From positions 186,001 to 250,000 of the forward strand of contig NZ_JAENHP010000001.1 in the NCBI RefSeq assembly GCF_016834655.1: a stretch of DNA of 64,000 bases, written 5' to 3'. Below, piece after piece: positions 50,595 to 59,058 of this stretch (the stretch's first letter is position 1; each line of letters starts with the position of its first letter). This DNA comes from Paractinoplanes ovalisporus. Its GTDB lineage: Bacteria > Actinomycetota > Actinomycetes > Mycobacteriales > Micromonosporaceae. Below the pieces are notes generated by a model. It did not search any database. It was not told the origin of the DNA and saw nothing but the letters and a program-made list of their open reading frames with translations. The position numbers and the translations under genes are program-made.

Positions 50595-51135
50595 TCTGGG
50601 CCTCGTTGGCGGTCGCCAGGGGCGGCACGGCGATTGACGTACGCATGAGGCTCGCCCCCAGAAGGGCGCCGATCAGCAGCTGGGCCCGCAGCAGGGCGGC
50701 GTCACCGGGCGGCTCCGGCGAAGACTGGACGGCACTGGCCAAGCGGGTGCTGATCGAGGTCAGCAGGGCCCGGCGCATGGCGTCGGTCCGTTCGTCGCCG
50801 GATGAGCGCACCAGCAGCAACATGGTCTCGTGGTGGCGCGGGTCGTCGGCCGAACCGGCGATCCGCTGCGCCATCTTCGCCGCGATCTCGTTCGCCGGCG
50901 CGCTGTCGGTCTCGCGCCGCAGGTCGGTCACGGCGCTGCTCAGGCAGGCCTCGAACAGGCCTTCCTTGCTCGCGAAGTAGCGGTTGATGAGGGCGACGTT
51001 GACCCCGGCGCCGTCGGCGATGTCGCGCACCGTCGTCGTGGAGAACCCGTAGCGGGCGAAGTGGTGGCGGGCCGTGTCCAGCAGTAGCTGCCGGGTGTGG
51101 CTCGCGTCGCGGCGTCGTGTCGTCTCTCCTCTCAT
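50545..51135 (-). CDS. TetR-family repressor of the adjacent MFS exporter
   Basis: A 196-residue protein. HTH: TRQLLLDTARHHFARYGFSTTTVRDIADGAGVNVALINRYFASKEGLF. The C-terminal part (MAQRIAG, HHETMLLLVRSSGDERTDAMR) resembles the TetR at 10580. It diverges from an MFS exporter with two near-identical 18-bp sites between them, a classic drug-efflux repressor layout. Confidence 0.92.
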   Translation of the reverse strand: MRGETTRRRDASHTRQLLLDTARHHFARYGFSTTTVRDIADGAGVNVALINRYFASKEGLFEACLSSAVTDLRRETDSAPANEIAAKMAQRIAGSADDPRHHETMLLLVRSSGDERTDAMRRALLTSISTRLASAVQSSPEPPGDAALLRAQLLIGALLGASLMRTSIAVPPLATANEAQISDALEVLVKALLPPG

Positions 51136-51198
51136 GCCCGGCAGCCTAGCTCGGGTACGACGCTATGTAAACGTGCATTGACTTAGCGGTGGTGTGAC

Positions 51199-51259
51199 GT
51201 AAGCAATTGTTGACTTAACCGGACGAGGCTCGTTCTAATAAGTAAGCAATCATTTACTT
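51199..51259. promoter_or_regulatory. Two TetR operator-like sites before the MFS exporter
   Basis: GTAAGCAATTGTTGACTT (51199-51216) and GTAAGCAATCATTTACTT (51242-51259) match at 14 of 18 positions. The second is part of AAGTAA-N8-TTACTT, a perfect inverted repeat ending 16 bp before the exporter start. Confidence 0.7.
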
Positions 51260-51275
51260 CGACCTCGGGGACGTC

Positions 51276-52778
51276 ATGACCCACACGCTTCAGGAGCGCG
51301 GCGAGTCCGCCTCCGTCCCGGCCGAGGGCAACCGCCCCGGCGGCGGACTGCTCGTGCTCTATCTGGCGCTGGGTGGCCTGGCCTTCGCCGTGCTGCAGTC
51401 GCTGGTCTCGCCGGCCCTGGCCACCATCGGCCGCGACCTGCAGGTGTCGACGGCCGACGTCAGCTGGATCGTCACCGCCTACCTGCTCTCGGCCTCGGTG
51501 CTCACCCCGATCCTGGGCCGGCTCGGCGACATGGCCGGCAAGCGCAAGGTCCTCATCGCCGTGCTGGCGATCCTGGCCGCGGGCACGGTCGTGGCCGCGC
51601 TGGCCCCCAACCTCACCGTGCTGATCGTCGGCCGGGTGCTGCAGGGCGCGGCCGGCGCGATCCTGCCGCTGTCGATCGGCATCGTCCGCGACGAGCTGCC
51701 CCGCGAACGTGTCGCCACCACCGTCGGCCTGATCTCGGCCATCTTCGGCATCGGCGCCGGCATCGGCATCGTCGCCGCCGGTCCGATCGTCGAGCACCTG
51801 AGCTGGCACTTCCTGTTCTGGCTGCCGCTCGTGCTGGTCGTCATCGCCCTGATCGGCGCGATCTTCGGCATGAAGGAATCCCCCGTCCGTACGCCCGGCA
51901 AGCTCGACGTCATCGGCGCGACCATCCTGTCGGTGTCGCTGGTCGGTCTGCTGCTGGCGATCAGCAAGGGCCAGGCGTGGGGCTGGGGCGATGCCAAGAC
52001 CATCGGCCTGATGGCGCTCGGCGTGGTCGGCCTGGTCGTGTTCGTCGTCGTGGAGCTCAAGGTCCGCGAGCCGCTGATCGACATGCGCCTCATGAAGATC
52101 CGCGGCGTGTGGGCCACCGACCTGGTCGCGCTCATCCTGGGCTTCGCGATGTTCGGTACGTTCCTGCTCGTCCCGACCCTGATCCAGCTGCCCGCCGCGA
52201 CCGGTTACGGCTTCGGCAAGTCGGTCTCCCAGGCCGGCCTGTTCCTGCTGCCCACGGTCGTCATGATGGTGCTGTTCGGCCCGCTCGCCGGCATCCTGAA
52301 CCGCAAGTTCGGCCCCAAGCTGCCGATGTTCCTGGGCGCCGTGTTCGTGGTCGTCGCGTTCGCGCTGCCCGCCATCGCCCACGGCGAGATCTGGCAGGTG
52401 CTGCTCTCCGGCATCCTCACCGGCGCCGGCATCGGGTTCGCCTTCGCGGCCATGTCCAACGCGATCATCGAAGCCGTCCCCGCCACCCAGACCGGCGAGG
52501 CCACAAGCGTCAACACCATTGCCCGTACGATCGGCAGCAGCATCGGAACCGCAGTGGTGGCCGCCGTCATCACCTCGAAGACCACTGCCCAGGGGTTGCC
52601 GACCGATGACGCGTTCACCGTCGGTTTCTGGGTCTGCGCCGGAGTGGCCGTCCTGGCCGTGGTCGCCGCCCTGGCCCTCCCCTCGGCCCACCGGCGCCAC
52701 GAGGAGGCCGTCTCGGCCGGGGTTGGCGACCTGCCGCCCGAGCCCGCCGAGCTGCACCTCCCCGGTCGTCACGCCTGA
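51276..52778 (+). CDS. MFS drug exporter, DHA2-type
   Basis: A 500-residue protein with about 14 hydrophobic segments. VSPALATIGRDLQVSTADVSWIVTAYLLSASVLTPILGRLGD is the DHA2 signature region; motif C-like GPIVEHLSWHFLFWLPL follows. Such proton-coupled pumps export drugs, dyes or antibiotics. ATG 51276 lies just after the repressor sites. Expression is probably induced by ligands of the divergent TetR protein. A strong terminator follows. Confidence 0.93.
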   Translation: MTHTLQERGESASVPAEGNRPGGGLLVLYLALGGLAFAVLQSLVSPALATIGRDLQVSTADVSWIVTAYLLSASVLTPILGRLGDMAGKRKVLIAVLAILAAGTVVAALAPNLTVLIVGRVLQGAAGAILPLSIGIVRDELPRERVATTVGLISAIFGIGAGIGIVAAGPIVEHLSWHFLFWLPLVLVVIALIGAIFGMKESPVRTPGKLDVIGATILSVSLVGLLLAISKGQAWGWGDAKTIGLMALGVVGLVVFVVVELKVREPLIDMRLMKIRGVWATDLVALILGFAMFGTFLLVPTLIQLPAATGYGFGKSVSQAGLFLLPTVVMMVLFGPLAGILNRKFGPKLPMFLGAVFVVVAFALPAIAHGEIWQVLLSGILTGAGIGFAFAAMSNAIIEAVPATQTGEATSVNTIARTIGSSIGTAVVAAVITSKTTAQGLPTDDAFTVGFWVCAGVAVLAVVAALALPSAHRRHEEAVSAGVGDLPPEPAELHLPGRHA

Positions 52779-52792
52779 TCCTTCTGCACGCT

Positions 52793-52822
52793 GAAGGGGT
52801 CGCGGTTCGCCGCGGCCCCTTC
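52793..52822 (+). terminator. Strong stem-loop terminator after the MFS exporter
   Basis: GAAGGGGTCGCGG and CCGCGGCCCCTTC pair over 13 positions (12 perfect plus one G-T) around a TTCG tetraloop, 14 bp after the stop. Confidence 0.8.
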
Positions 52823-52852
52823 GCCATGTCAGCGTCGCCACCGAGGCGCCGG

Positions 52853-52992
52853 CTGTCCCATACGCCGGGCTGCTCCTTTCGGTGCCGCCTGTCCCATACG
52901 CCGGGCTGCTCCTTTCGGTGCCGCCCCACAGGGCGGGCTGCGCCCTTTGATGCCGGCTGTCCCATGCGGCGGGCTGCTCCCTTCGGCATCGC
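52853..52992. repeat. Four ~36-bp tandem units
   Basis: CTGTCCCATACGCCGGGCTG plus CTCCTTTCGGTGCCGC at 52853 and 52889 (exact), a degenerate third unit at 52925 and a fourth at 52957 just before the SDR gene promoter. Confidence 0.93.
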
Positions 52993-53027
52993 GGAAAAGT
53001 GTCGTACCCGGGTGGCAGGCTTCCCGC

Positions 53028-53930
53028 ATGACCGCATCGATGAAGGGCAAGGTCGCACTCGTGGCCGGTGCGACCCGGGCTTCCGGCCGGGCCATCGCCG
53101 TCGAGCTCGGGGCGCTGGGGTTCACCGTCTATGCCACCGGGCGTTCGAGCGCGGCCGGGCGGTCCGAGATGGACCGTCCCGAGACCATCGAGCAGACCGC
53201 CGCCCTGGTCGACGCCGCCGGCGGCAAGGGAATCGCCGTCCGGATAGATCACAGCGTCCCCGGCGAGGTCGCGGCGCTCGTCGAGCGGATCGAGGCCGAC
53301 CAGGGGCGGCTCGACGTGCTGGTCAACAACGTGTGGGGCGGTGACATGTTCACCGAGTGGGGCAAGCCGATCTGGGAGCATTCGGTCGAGCGCGGGCTGC
53401 GCATGCTCCACCAGGGCGTCGACACCCACCTCATCACCAGCCATCACGCGCTGCCGCTGCTGATCCGCCGCCCCGGCGGCCTGGTCGTCGAGATGACCGA
53501 CGGCAAGGCGGTCGACGGCGAATACCGCGAGTCCGTCTACTACGACCTCGTGAAGGTCTCGGTGATCCGTCTGGCCCAGGCGCAGGCCGCCGAGCTGCGT
53601 GACCACGGCGCCGCGGCCGTCGCGGTCACGCCGGGTTGGCTGCGTTCGGAACGCATGCTCGACAAATACGCGGTGACCGAAGAAACCTGGCGCAGTGCCG
53701 AGATCGACCATTTCGGCATCACCGAGTCGCCACACTTCGTCGGCCGCGGAGTCGCCGCCCTGGCCGCCGATCCCGCGAACGTCCGCTTCACCGGCCAGAC
53801 CCTGTCGAGCATCGACCTGGCCACCGAATTCCACCTGACCGACATCGACGGCAGCCGCCCCGACTTCCCGCGCTACTACGCCGAGGTGATGATCCCGGGC
53901 CACCCACCCCGCGAGGAGGGCTACCGCTGA
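53028..53930 (+). CDS. SDR-family oxidoreductase
   Basis: A 300-residue short-chain dehydrogenase. The coenzyme motif is VALVAGATRASGRAIAVEL (a TGxxxGxG variant), LDVLVNNVWGG is the structural motif, and YYDLVKVSV carries the catalytic Tyr and Lys. Stretched spacing and ITESPHFVGRGVAALAADP at the C-terminus mark it as one of the longer SDRs often annotated generically. ATG 53028 is used; ATG 53040 is also in frame. Substrate unknown. Confidence 0.88.
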   Translation: MTASMKGKVALVAGATRASGRAIAVELGALGFTVYATGRSSAAGRSEMDRPETIEQTAALVDAAGGKGIAVRIDHSVPGEVAALVERIEADQGRLDVLVNNVWGGDMFTEWGKPIWEHSVERGLRMLHQGVDTHLITSHHALPLLIRRPGGLVVEMTDGKAVDGEYRESVYYDLVKVSVIRLAQAQAAELRDHGAAAVAVTPGWLRSERMLDKYAVTEETWRSAEIDHFGITESPHFVGRGVAALAADPANVRFTGQTLSSIDLATEFHLTDIDGSRPDFPRYYAEVMIPGHPPREEGYR

Positions 53931-54030
53931 CACTCGTTCCACCCGACGGGGCTGACGCCGTCCAGTGCTGAAGCCCCACAACCGACATACGCGGCCGAAC
54001 GCCGGAGCCGGACCATCGCTGGCCGGATGA

Positions 54031-54510
54031 CCGCTCGGCCAGGAGTTCGCTGGGGCGGGCAACCGACCGGAGCGCGCTTTCCACCCGAACCCGGCCACAG
54101 TGCCAAACGACCGTTGGGCCGGGCCGCCCGCAGACACGGGAGCTCGCACGGACGGCCGCTCGCAGGGACGGGCGCTCGCAGGGACGGGCGCTCGCAGGGA
54201 CGGGCGCTCGTTGAGCTGGAGACCCGCTCGGCCGGGCGCTCGCTGGAGCGGGCGACCGACCGGAGCGCGCTGCCCGCCCGAACACGGCCGCTGTGCCAAA
54301 CGGCCCTTGGAACGCGCGCTTGCAGGGACGGGCGTTCGCGGGGACGGGCGTTCACAGGGACGGGCGTTCGCAGGGACGGGCGCTCGTTGAGCTGGAGACC
54401 CGCTCGGCCGGGCGCTCGCTGGAGCGGGCGACCGACCGGAGCGCGCTGCCCGCCCGAACGCGGCCGCTGGGCCGAACGACCGCTGGGCCGAACGACCGAT
54501 CGGAACGCGC
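54031..54510. repeat. Composite tandem repeat, ~176-bp units with internal 17-bp units
   Basis: A segment starting TTGAGCTGGAGACCCGCTCG occurs at 54211 and 54387 (period 176 bp), with a degenerate first copy near 54031. Within each, ACGGGCGCTCGCAGGG-type 16-17-bp units repeat up to four times. It fills most of the 804-bp gap 53931-54734; the remainder is G/C-rich with no gene I can support. Confidence 0.92.
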
Positions 54511-54734
54511 TGCGCGCCCGAGAAAACGGTGGCAGCGCGACCGGCAGCAGCGCGCGGGGCGCCCGGTGCGGTGGAAGCGCGTGGCCGCTGGGCGTGAGTT
54601 GTTGCGAACGCCGGGCGGGCGAGTCGTTCGGGCGAGCTGTCCACCAGCGAGCGGGCGGCCCTGGGCTGGCTGGACTGGGGCGGAACGGTGCGCGGCGGGT
54701 GCCTGGCGGCTGACGGGCCGGTTTGTGGTGGGGA

Positions 54735-55712
54735 TCAGGGGGCGGTTGCGGCTAGCAAGTTTTCGCTCAGGGTCCACAAGCGGCGGGCCGATGTGGGGTC
54801 AATGGAGTGGGAGACGACCTCGGACGGGGGCTCCACCGTGGACATCGGGCGGGGGCGGTCGTCCAGGACTGAGATGTCGTTGTCCTTCAAGTAGACGCCG
54901 CCGATGGTGTCGAGCAGGGGGCTTGTGGCGGCGAAGACGCTTGTGCTGGCGCCCTGTTCGGGGGTCTTCTTGCCGTGGAACGGGTCGATGATGGGGTTGC
55001 CGGCCTCGTCCACCAGGCCCTGCTCGCGTAGGGAGTCCAGGCCGCCGGCGCTGTTCAGGGCTGTGCCTACCACTACGCCGGGGTGGACTGCGTAGGCGTG
55101 GATTTTGTGTTCGGACCAGCGGCGGTCCAGCTCCACCGCGAACAGGACGTTGGCGGTTTTGGACTGGGCGTAGGCGAGCAGGAAGTCGTACGGGGTGTGC
55201 TGGAACGTGGGGTCGTCCCAGAGGATGTCGGCGAAACGCTGGGCTCCGGAAGTAACGTTCACGACCCGGGCGCCGTTGGCCGACTTCAGGGCCGGGAACA
55301 TGGCCAGTGTCAGCTGGAAATGGCCCAAGTGGTTGGTGGCGAACTGGGCCTCGTAGCCGCGGGCGTCGCGCTGCAAGGTGCGCGGGGCGGGCAGGCCGGC
55401 GTTGTTGATCAAAGCGTGGACCGGGCCTGGAAGACGATCTGCGAACGCTGCGATCGACGACGGGTCCACCAGGTCCAGCTGCTCGACCGTCACGCGGTCC
55501 AGGTCGGCTACGGCGGGCGACGCGCTCGATGGGGTGCGGGCGCCGATGGTGACCGTGGCTCCGGCGCGGCTCAAGGCCCGGGTGGTTTCCAAGCCGATGC
55601 CGGAATGGCCGCCGGTGATCACGGTGTGGAAGCCGGTGAGGTCGCGGCCCCGGAGGATGTCGTCGGCAGTGGCGGCGGCGGTGAAGCCGGAACCGATGGG
55701 GTGCTGTTTCAT
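54735..55712 (-). CDS. SDR-family oxidoreductase (retinol-dehydrogenase-like)
   Basis: A 325-residue protein. TVITGGHSGIGLETTRAL is the coenzyme site (TGxxxGIG), ALINNAGLPAPRTL the NNAG motif, and YAQSKTANVLFAVEL the YxxxK catalytic pair with Ser in VTSGAQRF. NADP preference is likely from the following Arg. It diverges from the AraC regulator, which typically controls such SDR genes. ATG 55712 is used. Confidence 0.92.
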   Translation of the reverse strand: MKQHPIGSGFTAAATADDILRGRDLTGFHTVITGGHSGIGLETTRALSRAGATVTIGARTPSSASPAVADLDRVTVEQLDLVDPSSIAAFADRLPGPVHALINNAGLPAPRTLQRDARGYEAQFATNHLGHFQLTLAMFPALKSANGARVVNVTSGAQRFADILWDDPTFQHTPYDFLLAYAQSKTANVLFAVELDRRWSEHKIHAYAVHPGVVVGTALNSAGGLDSLREQGLVDEAGNPIIDPFHGKKTPEQGASTSVFAATSPLLDTIGGVYLKDNDISVLDDRPRPMSTVEPPSEVVSHSIDPTSARRLWTLSENLLAATAP

Positions 55713-55786
55713 GCCCTCCAGCGTGCACGCGTGGGGGCGTACGGTGAATGGTTGTCGGTTCGGGTTTTTTGCGCGAGAGTACAGAC

Positions 55787-57040
55787 GTGGACCGGTTGTC
55801 TCAGGTGTTCGACCTGGTTGAGGTGCGTGGGGTGCTGTCGGGCGGGTTCGCGGCTCGGGATCGGTGGTACGCGCGGGCCGAGGTGCGTCTGCCGCTCAAG
55901 TTCCTCGCCGTGCCGTACGGGAAAGTGTGGTTGAGCTGCGATGGGCTCGACTCGCCGGTGTTGCTCGAGGCGGGGGACGTCGCGATCCTCCAGGACCGGG
56001 AGTGGCTGCGGCTCGAAGGCGGCAGAACCAGCAGCGACGCGGGCAACGAGGAGACCGGCAAGGACAGCGGCGACGCCCGCCGCGTGGAACCCGGCATGGA
56101 CAGCGGCGTTGAGTCCGGCAAAGACAGCGGCGAAGCGGGCGGCGTTGAGTCCGGCAAAGACAGCGGCGAGGCGGACGGCGAATCCTGCAGCAAAGGAAAC
56201 GGCAGAGCGGGCAGCGACGGGGAAGCGCCGATTGAGGTCATGCCGGAGGAGGGGTTCGCGTTCGAGATTCAGCCCGAGCTTGATGACGTGGTGATCGGCG
56301 GGCGGATTGACGTTACGCCGGCGGGGCGCAGGCTGCTGCTGGACGCGCTGCCGCCGGTCGCGGTCGTCCGGTCATCGACGCCGGGCACGAACTCGCTGCG
56401 CGGCTGCATCCACCGCATCACCGACGAAATGACAGGCGGGCAGCCACCCAGCGCCAACAGAGCGCGCGGCGGGGGCCGGCCGAGCACCGACCAAGTCCAG
56501 GGCGAGCAGCCACCGACCACCAACCAAGCCCAGGGCAGGCGGCCACCGACCACCGAACCGGCACAAGGGCAGCGGACGGGCAATACCGCGATTGCCGTGC
56601 GGCCGGGGGCCGCGTTCGCGATCCGGCAGCACGGGCAGTTGCTGCTTCTGGAAGTGTTGCGCGCGTTCCTGGCCGGGGACGATCTGCCGCCGGGATGGTT
56701 GAGCGCCCTGCGCGACGAGCGGCTACGGCCCGCGCTCGACCTCATGCACGACCACCCGGAACGGGCGTGGGGTCTGCAGGAACTGGCCCGGGCGGCGGCG
56801 ATGTCACGGACGACGTTCGCCGAGCGGTTCCGGGCGGTGGCGGGTGTGCCGCCGCTGACCTATCTCACGCAGTGGCGGATGCTGCTGGCGCAACAGGCCC
56901 TCCGTGACGGCGACGTCCGGATCGGATCGCTGGCGGCCGAGCTCGGTTACGCCTCGGAGGCCGCGTTCAGCACGGCCTTCAAACGTGAGGTGGGCGAGGC
57001 GCCGCTGCGCTTCCGGAACCGCCTGCGGCCCGTCTCCTAG
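55787..57040 (+). CDS. AraC-family regulator with two low-complexity insertions
   Basis: A 417-residue protein, about 110 longer than the family norm. An N-terminal cupin-like domain starts LSQVFDLVEVRGVLSGGFAARDRW and includes FLAVPYGKVWLSCDG. It is interrupted near residues 88-133 by Gly/Ser/Asp/Glu repeats (VESGKDSGEAGG) and near 217-263 by Pro/Thr/Gln repeats. The C-terminal AraC DNA-binding domain is intact (WGLQELARAAAMSRTTFAERF, GVPPLTYLTQWRM, IGSLAAELGYASEAAFSTAFKR). The GTG at 55787 is chosen; a frame from 55748 is possible. It likely regulates the divergent SDR gene. Confidence 0.9.
   Translation: MDRLSQVFDLVEVRGVLSGGFAARDRWYARAEVRLPLKFLAVPYGKVWLSCDGLDSPVLLEAGDVAILQDREWLRLEGGRTSSDAGNEETGKDSGDARRVEPGMDSGVESGKDSGEAGGVESGKDSGEADGESCSKGNGRAGSDGEAPIEVMPEEGFAFEIQPELDDVVIGGRIDVTPAGRRLLLDALPPVAVVRSSTPGTNSLRGCIHRITDEMTGGQPPSANRARGGGRPSTDQVQGEQPPTTNQAQGRRPPTTEPAQGQRTGNTAIAVRPGAAFAIRQHGQLLLLEVLRAFLAGDDLPPGWLSALRDERLRPALDLMHDHPERAWGLQELARAAAMSRTTFAERFRAVAGVPPLTYLTQWRMLLAQQALRDGDVRIGSLAAELGYASEAAFSTAFKREVGEAPLRFRNRLRPVS
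56049..56187. repeat. In-frame ~36-bp repeats in the AraC gene (first insertion)
   Basis: Unit GTTGAGTCCGGCAAAGACAG plus CGGCGAAGCGGGCGGC (36 bp, 12 codons) is present two to four times with decay. Confidence 0.85.
56437..56576. repeat. In-frame ~33-36-bp repeats in the AraC gene (second insertion)
   Basis: Units containing CCACCGACCACC plus AACCAAGCCCAGGGC recur about four times, encoding Pro-Thr-Thr-Gln-rich residues. Confidence 0.85.
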
Positions 57041-57059
57041 CAAGGCGGAGTCCGAATCA

Positions 57060-57690
57060 CGCGGGCCGGCGACACGCGCCCGCCCGGTGTCGTCGTCGGT
57101 CCACGCGTGCAGACCGGCCAGCGCCACGCGCGAGCCGGGGACCGTGGCCGGCAACAGCCGCAGGACATCCGGGTCGCCGTGCCCGGTCAGCGCGGCGACG
57201 GCCATGGCGTGGAGCCCGGATATCCGCTGGCCGGCGTGCCGATGTCGGGGTGCGAGTCGATCCACACGATCGCCAGGTCGTCGCCGTAGCGGTCGGCCAG
57301 CGCGGCGAACGGCGCGACGCTGACCGCGCACTCCCCGCCCAGGGTGACGATCCGGTCCCATCCGGCCCCACCACCGACATCAGCGGCACCAGCGGCACCA
57401 GCGGCACCAGCGGCACCAGCGGCACCGATCGTGTCGAACGCCGCCGCGAGCTGGCGGACGACCACCTCCTTGGCCTCGACCCCGTCGCGCAGGTCGAGCC
57501 CGGAATCGTCCATGGCCACCGGCACGACCGCCGTCGGGCCGTCGTGCGGCGGCAGCACGGCCGCGAGCACCGCCGAACCGACCGCGTAACCACGCCGGGC
57601 CACGTCGAACGGGAACTCGGGGGCCAGTTCGCGCACGCTGGACGCTCCGGCGCCCTGCCACTGGGGCCACACCAGCCGCAAGGTCACCAT
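57060..57690 (-). pseudogene. Arginase/agmatinase-family gene, frameshifted and truncated
   Basis: Starting at ATG 57690 the frame reads MVTLRLVWPQWQGAG, LGGECAVSV and the metal-binding WIDSHPDIGTP of the ureohydrolase fold, then breaks after SGYPG. Continuing in the next frame gives HAMAVAALTGHGDPDVLRLLPATV and VALAGLHAWTDDD, the expected family continuation. The break is explained by loss of one base: GGCTCCACGCC where GGCTTCCACGCC would keep the frame (near 57212). Homology then stops about 80-100 residues short, where the gene meets the convergent AraC end. A 9-bp Ala/Gly repeat (57381-57426) lies inside. It is probably non-functional; a sequencing error would explain only the shift, not the missing end. 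Confidence 0.75.
57381..57426. repeat. 9-bp tandem repeat in the arginase-like pseudogene
   Basis: GGCACCAGC repeated about five times, encoding alternating Gly-Ala-Ala on the minus strand. Confidence 0.95.
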
Positions 57691-58967
57691 GAGATCACCG
57701 ACCATCCGTGGGCGGGGACGACGGCGGGGTCACCGGGCGGGAACGAGGACGCGAGAACACGGGCGCCCGAAATGTCGGGGAAGGTGAAGGAGGAGTCGCC
57801 CACGTTGAGGAGCGTGGTGAGCGAGCCACCGGAAGAGTCAGCGGGCCCGGAAGAGTCAGCGGGCCCGGATGAAGCGGCGGGCCCGGAAGAGCCAGAACGA
57901 GCGGCGGGCCCGGAAGAGGCAGAAGGAGCGGTGGACGTCAATGCCACGGCCGTGTTGGACAAGAAGGATGCGGTCGTCGCGGCGTACGTAAGCCAGGGGT
58001 TTCGCCGCCGCAGGCCGATCAGCTCCTCGTGCAGGCGGTACGTCGGCCATCCCAGCGGCGACAACGCGGACGGGCTGTCGGGAAAGGCGGGCCGGATCTC
58101 GTCGTCGCCGCCGAAGCGCTCCTCCTTGACCCCGCGGAACGCCTGCTCGTCGCCGTAGTAGATGCTCGGCACCCCCGCCACCGTGAACAGGATCGCCAGG
58201 GCGTGCCCGAGGTGACGTGGGTCGGAGAGCTTGCTGGCGATCCGCGTGACGTCGTGGTTGCCGAGGAACGTCATCGGCACCCCGGCCGCCAGCAGCTCGC
58301 CGTGCCGTTTGAGGGCCCACGCCAGCTCATAGAAGTTGCCGTCGTTGAGGCTGCTCCAGATCGCCTTCCACAACTCGTACTGGGTCAGCGAATCGAGCCC
58401 GGTGTCGCGCAGCACCTGCGGATAGTCGCCGTGGATGTATTCGCCGACGAACCACGCGTCGGGGTGGTCCGGGCGCACCCGGTCGAGCGCGGCCCGCCAG
58501 AACGCCGGGTCGACCGCGTACGCCGCGTCGAGCCGCCACCCGTCCGCGCCCCGCGTGAGCCAGTGGTCCATCACCCGTACGACGTGGTCGAGCACTTCGG
58601 GCTGCGAATGGTCGAGCACGCGCAGGCTGTCGTGCCCCTCGAAGTCGCCGCCGGTGAACCAGTGCGCGGGCGCCTGGAAGCTGCGCCCGACATGGTTGAA
58701 CACACCGTCGAGCAGCACCCGTACGCCCCGGGCCCGCGCCGCCTCGACCAGGGCGTCGAAGTCCTTGTCGTCACCGAGGCGCGGGTCGATGCGGAAGTGG
58801 TCGGTGGTGTCGTAGCCGTGGCTCTCCGACGCGAAGATCGGCCCGAGCTGCAGCCCGTTGGCCCCCAGCTCGATCTCGTAGTCCAGCCAGTCCGCGATCT
58901 TCGAGAGGCGGCCGAAGCCGAGCGGATAGACGTGCCACCACACGGCGTGATCGGTCCAGGAGCTCAT
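57684..58967 (-). CDS. GH13 alpha-amylase-family enzyme
   Basis: A 427-residue protein of the GH13 fold: DGVFNHVG (region I), GWRLDAAYA with the nucleophile Asp, WFVGEYIHG with the acid/base Glu, and FLGNHDVTR with the transition-state Asp. There is no signal peptide, so it acts inside the cell on maltodextrin-like or glucoside substrates. WWHVYPLGFG and IYYGDEQAF are also typical. A Ser/Gly/Pro/Ala insert (SGPADSS repeats, 57831-57918) lies in the C-terminal beta domain. ATG 58967 is used. Its end overlaps the start of the arginase-like pseudogene by 7 bp. Confidence 0.9.
   Translation of the reverse strand: MSSWTDHAVWWHVYPLGFGRLSKIADWLDYEIELGANGLQLGPIFASESHGYDTTDHFRIDPRLGDDKDFDALVEAARARGVRVLLDGVFNHVGRSFQAPAHWFTGGDFEGHDSLRVLDHSQPEVLDHVVRVMDHWLTRGADGWRLDAAYAVDPAFWRAALDRVRPDHPDAWFVGEYIHGDYPQVLRDTGLDSLTQYELWKAIWSSLNDGNFYELAWALKRHGELLAAGVPMTFLGNHDVTRIASKLSDPRHLGHALAILFTVAGVPSIYYGDEQAFRGVKEERFGGDDEIRPAFPDSPSALSPLGWPTYRLHEELIGLRRRNPWLTYAATTASFLSNTAVALTSTAPSASSGPAARSGSSGPAASSGPADSSGPADSSGGSLTTLLNVGDSSFTFPDISGARVLASSFPPGDPAVVPAHGWSVISW
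57831..57918. repeat. 18-bp in-frame repeats in the GH13 gene
   Basis: Units GGAAGAGTCAGCGGGCCC repeat four to five times with decay, encoding SGPADSS-type residues. Confidence 0.9.
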
Positions 58968-59058
58968 GACCGGGACCGTACCCCTCCGCCGGTGGAGGCA
59001 CACGTCACTGGAAATCCCAAGATCGGCGGGCGAAGATGAGGGGCCGGGAGGGGGCGAC

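Noticed and set aside
51183..54644. A 1153-residue minus-strand reading frame
   Set aside because: It is antisense to the MFS and SDR genes and owes its length to GC-rich third positions and to the composite repeat; its composition is repetitive Ala/Arg/Pro.
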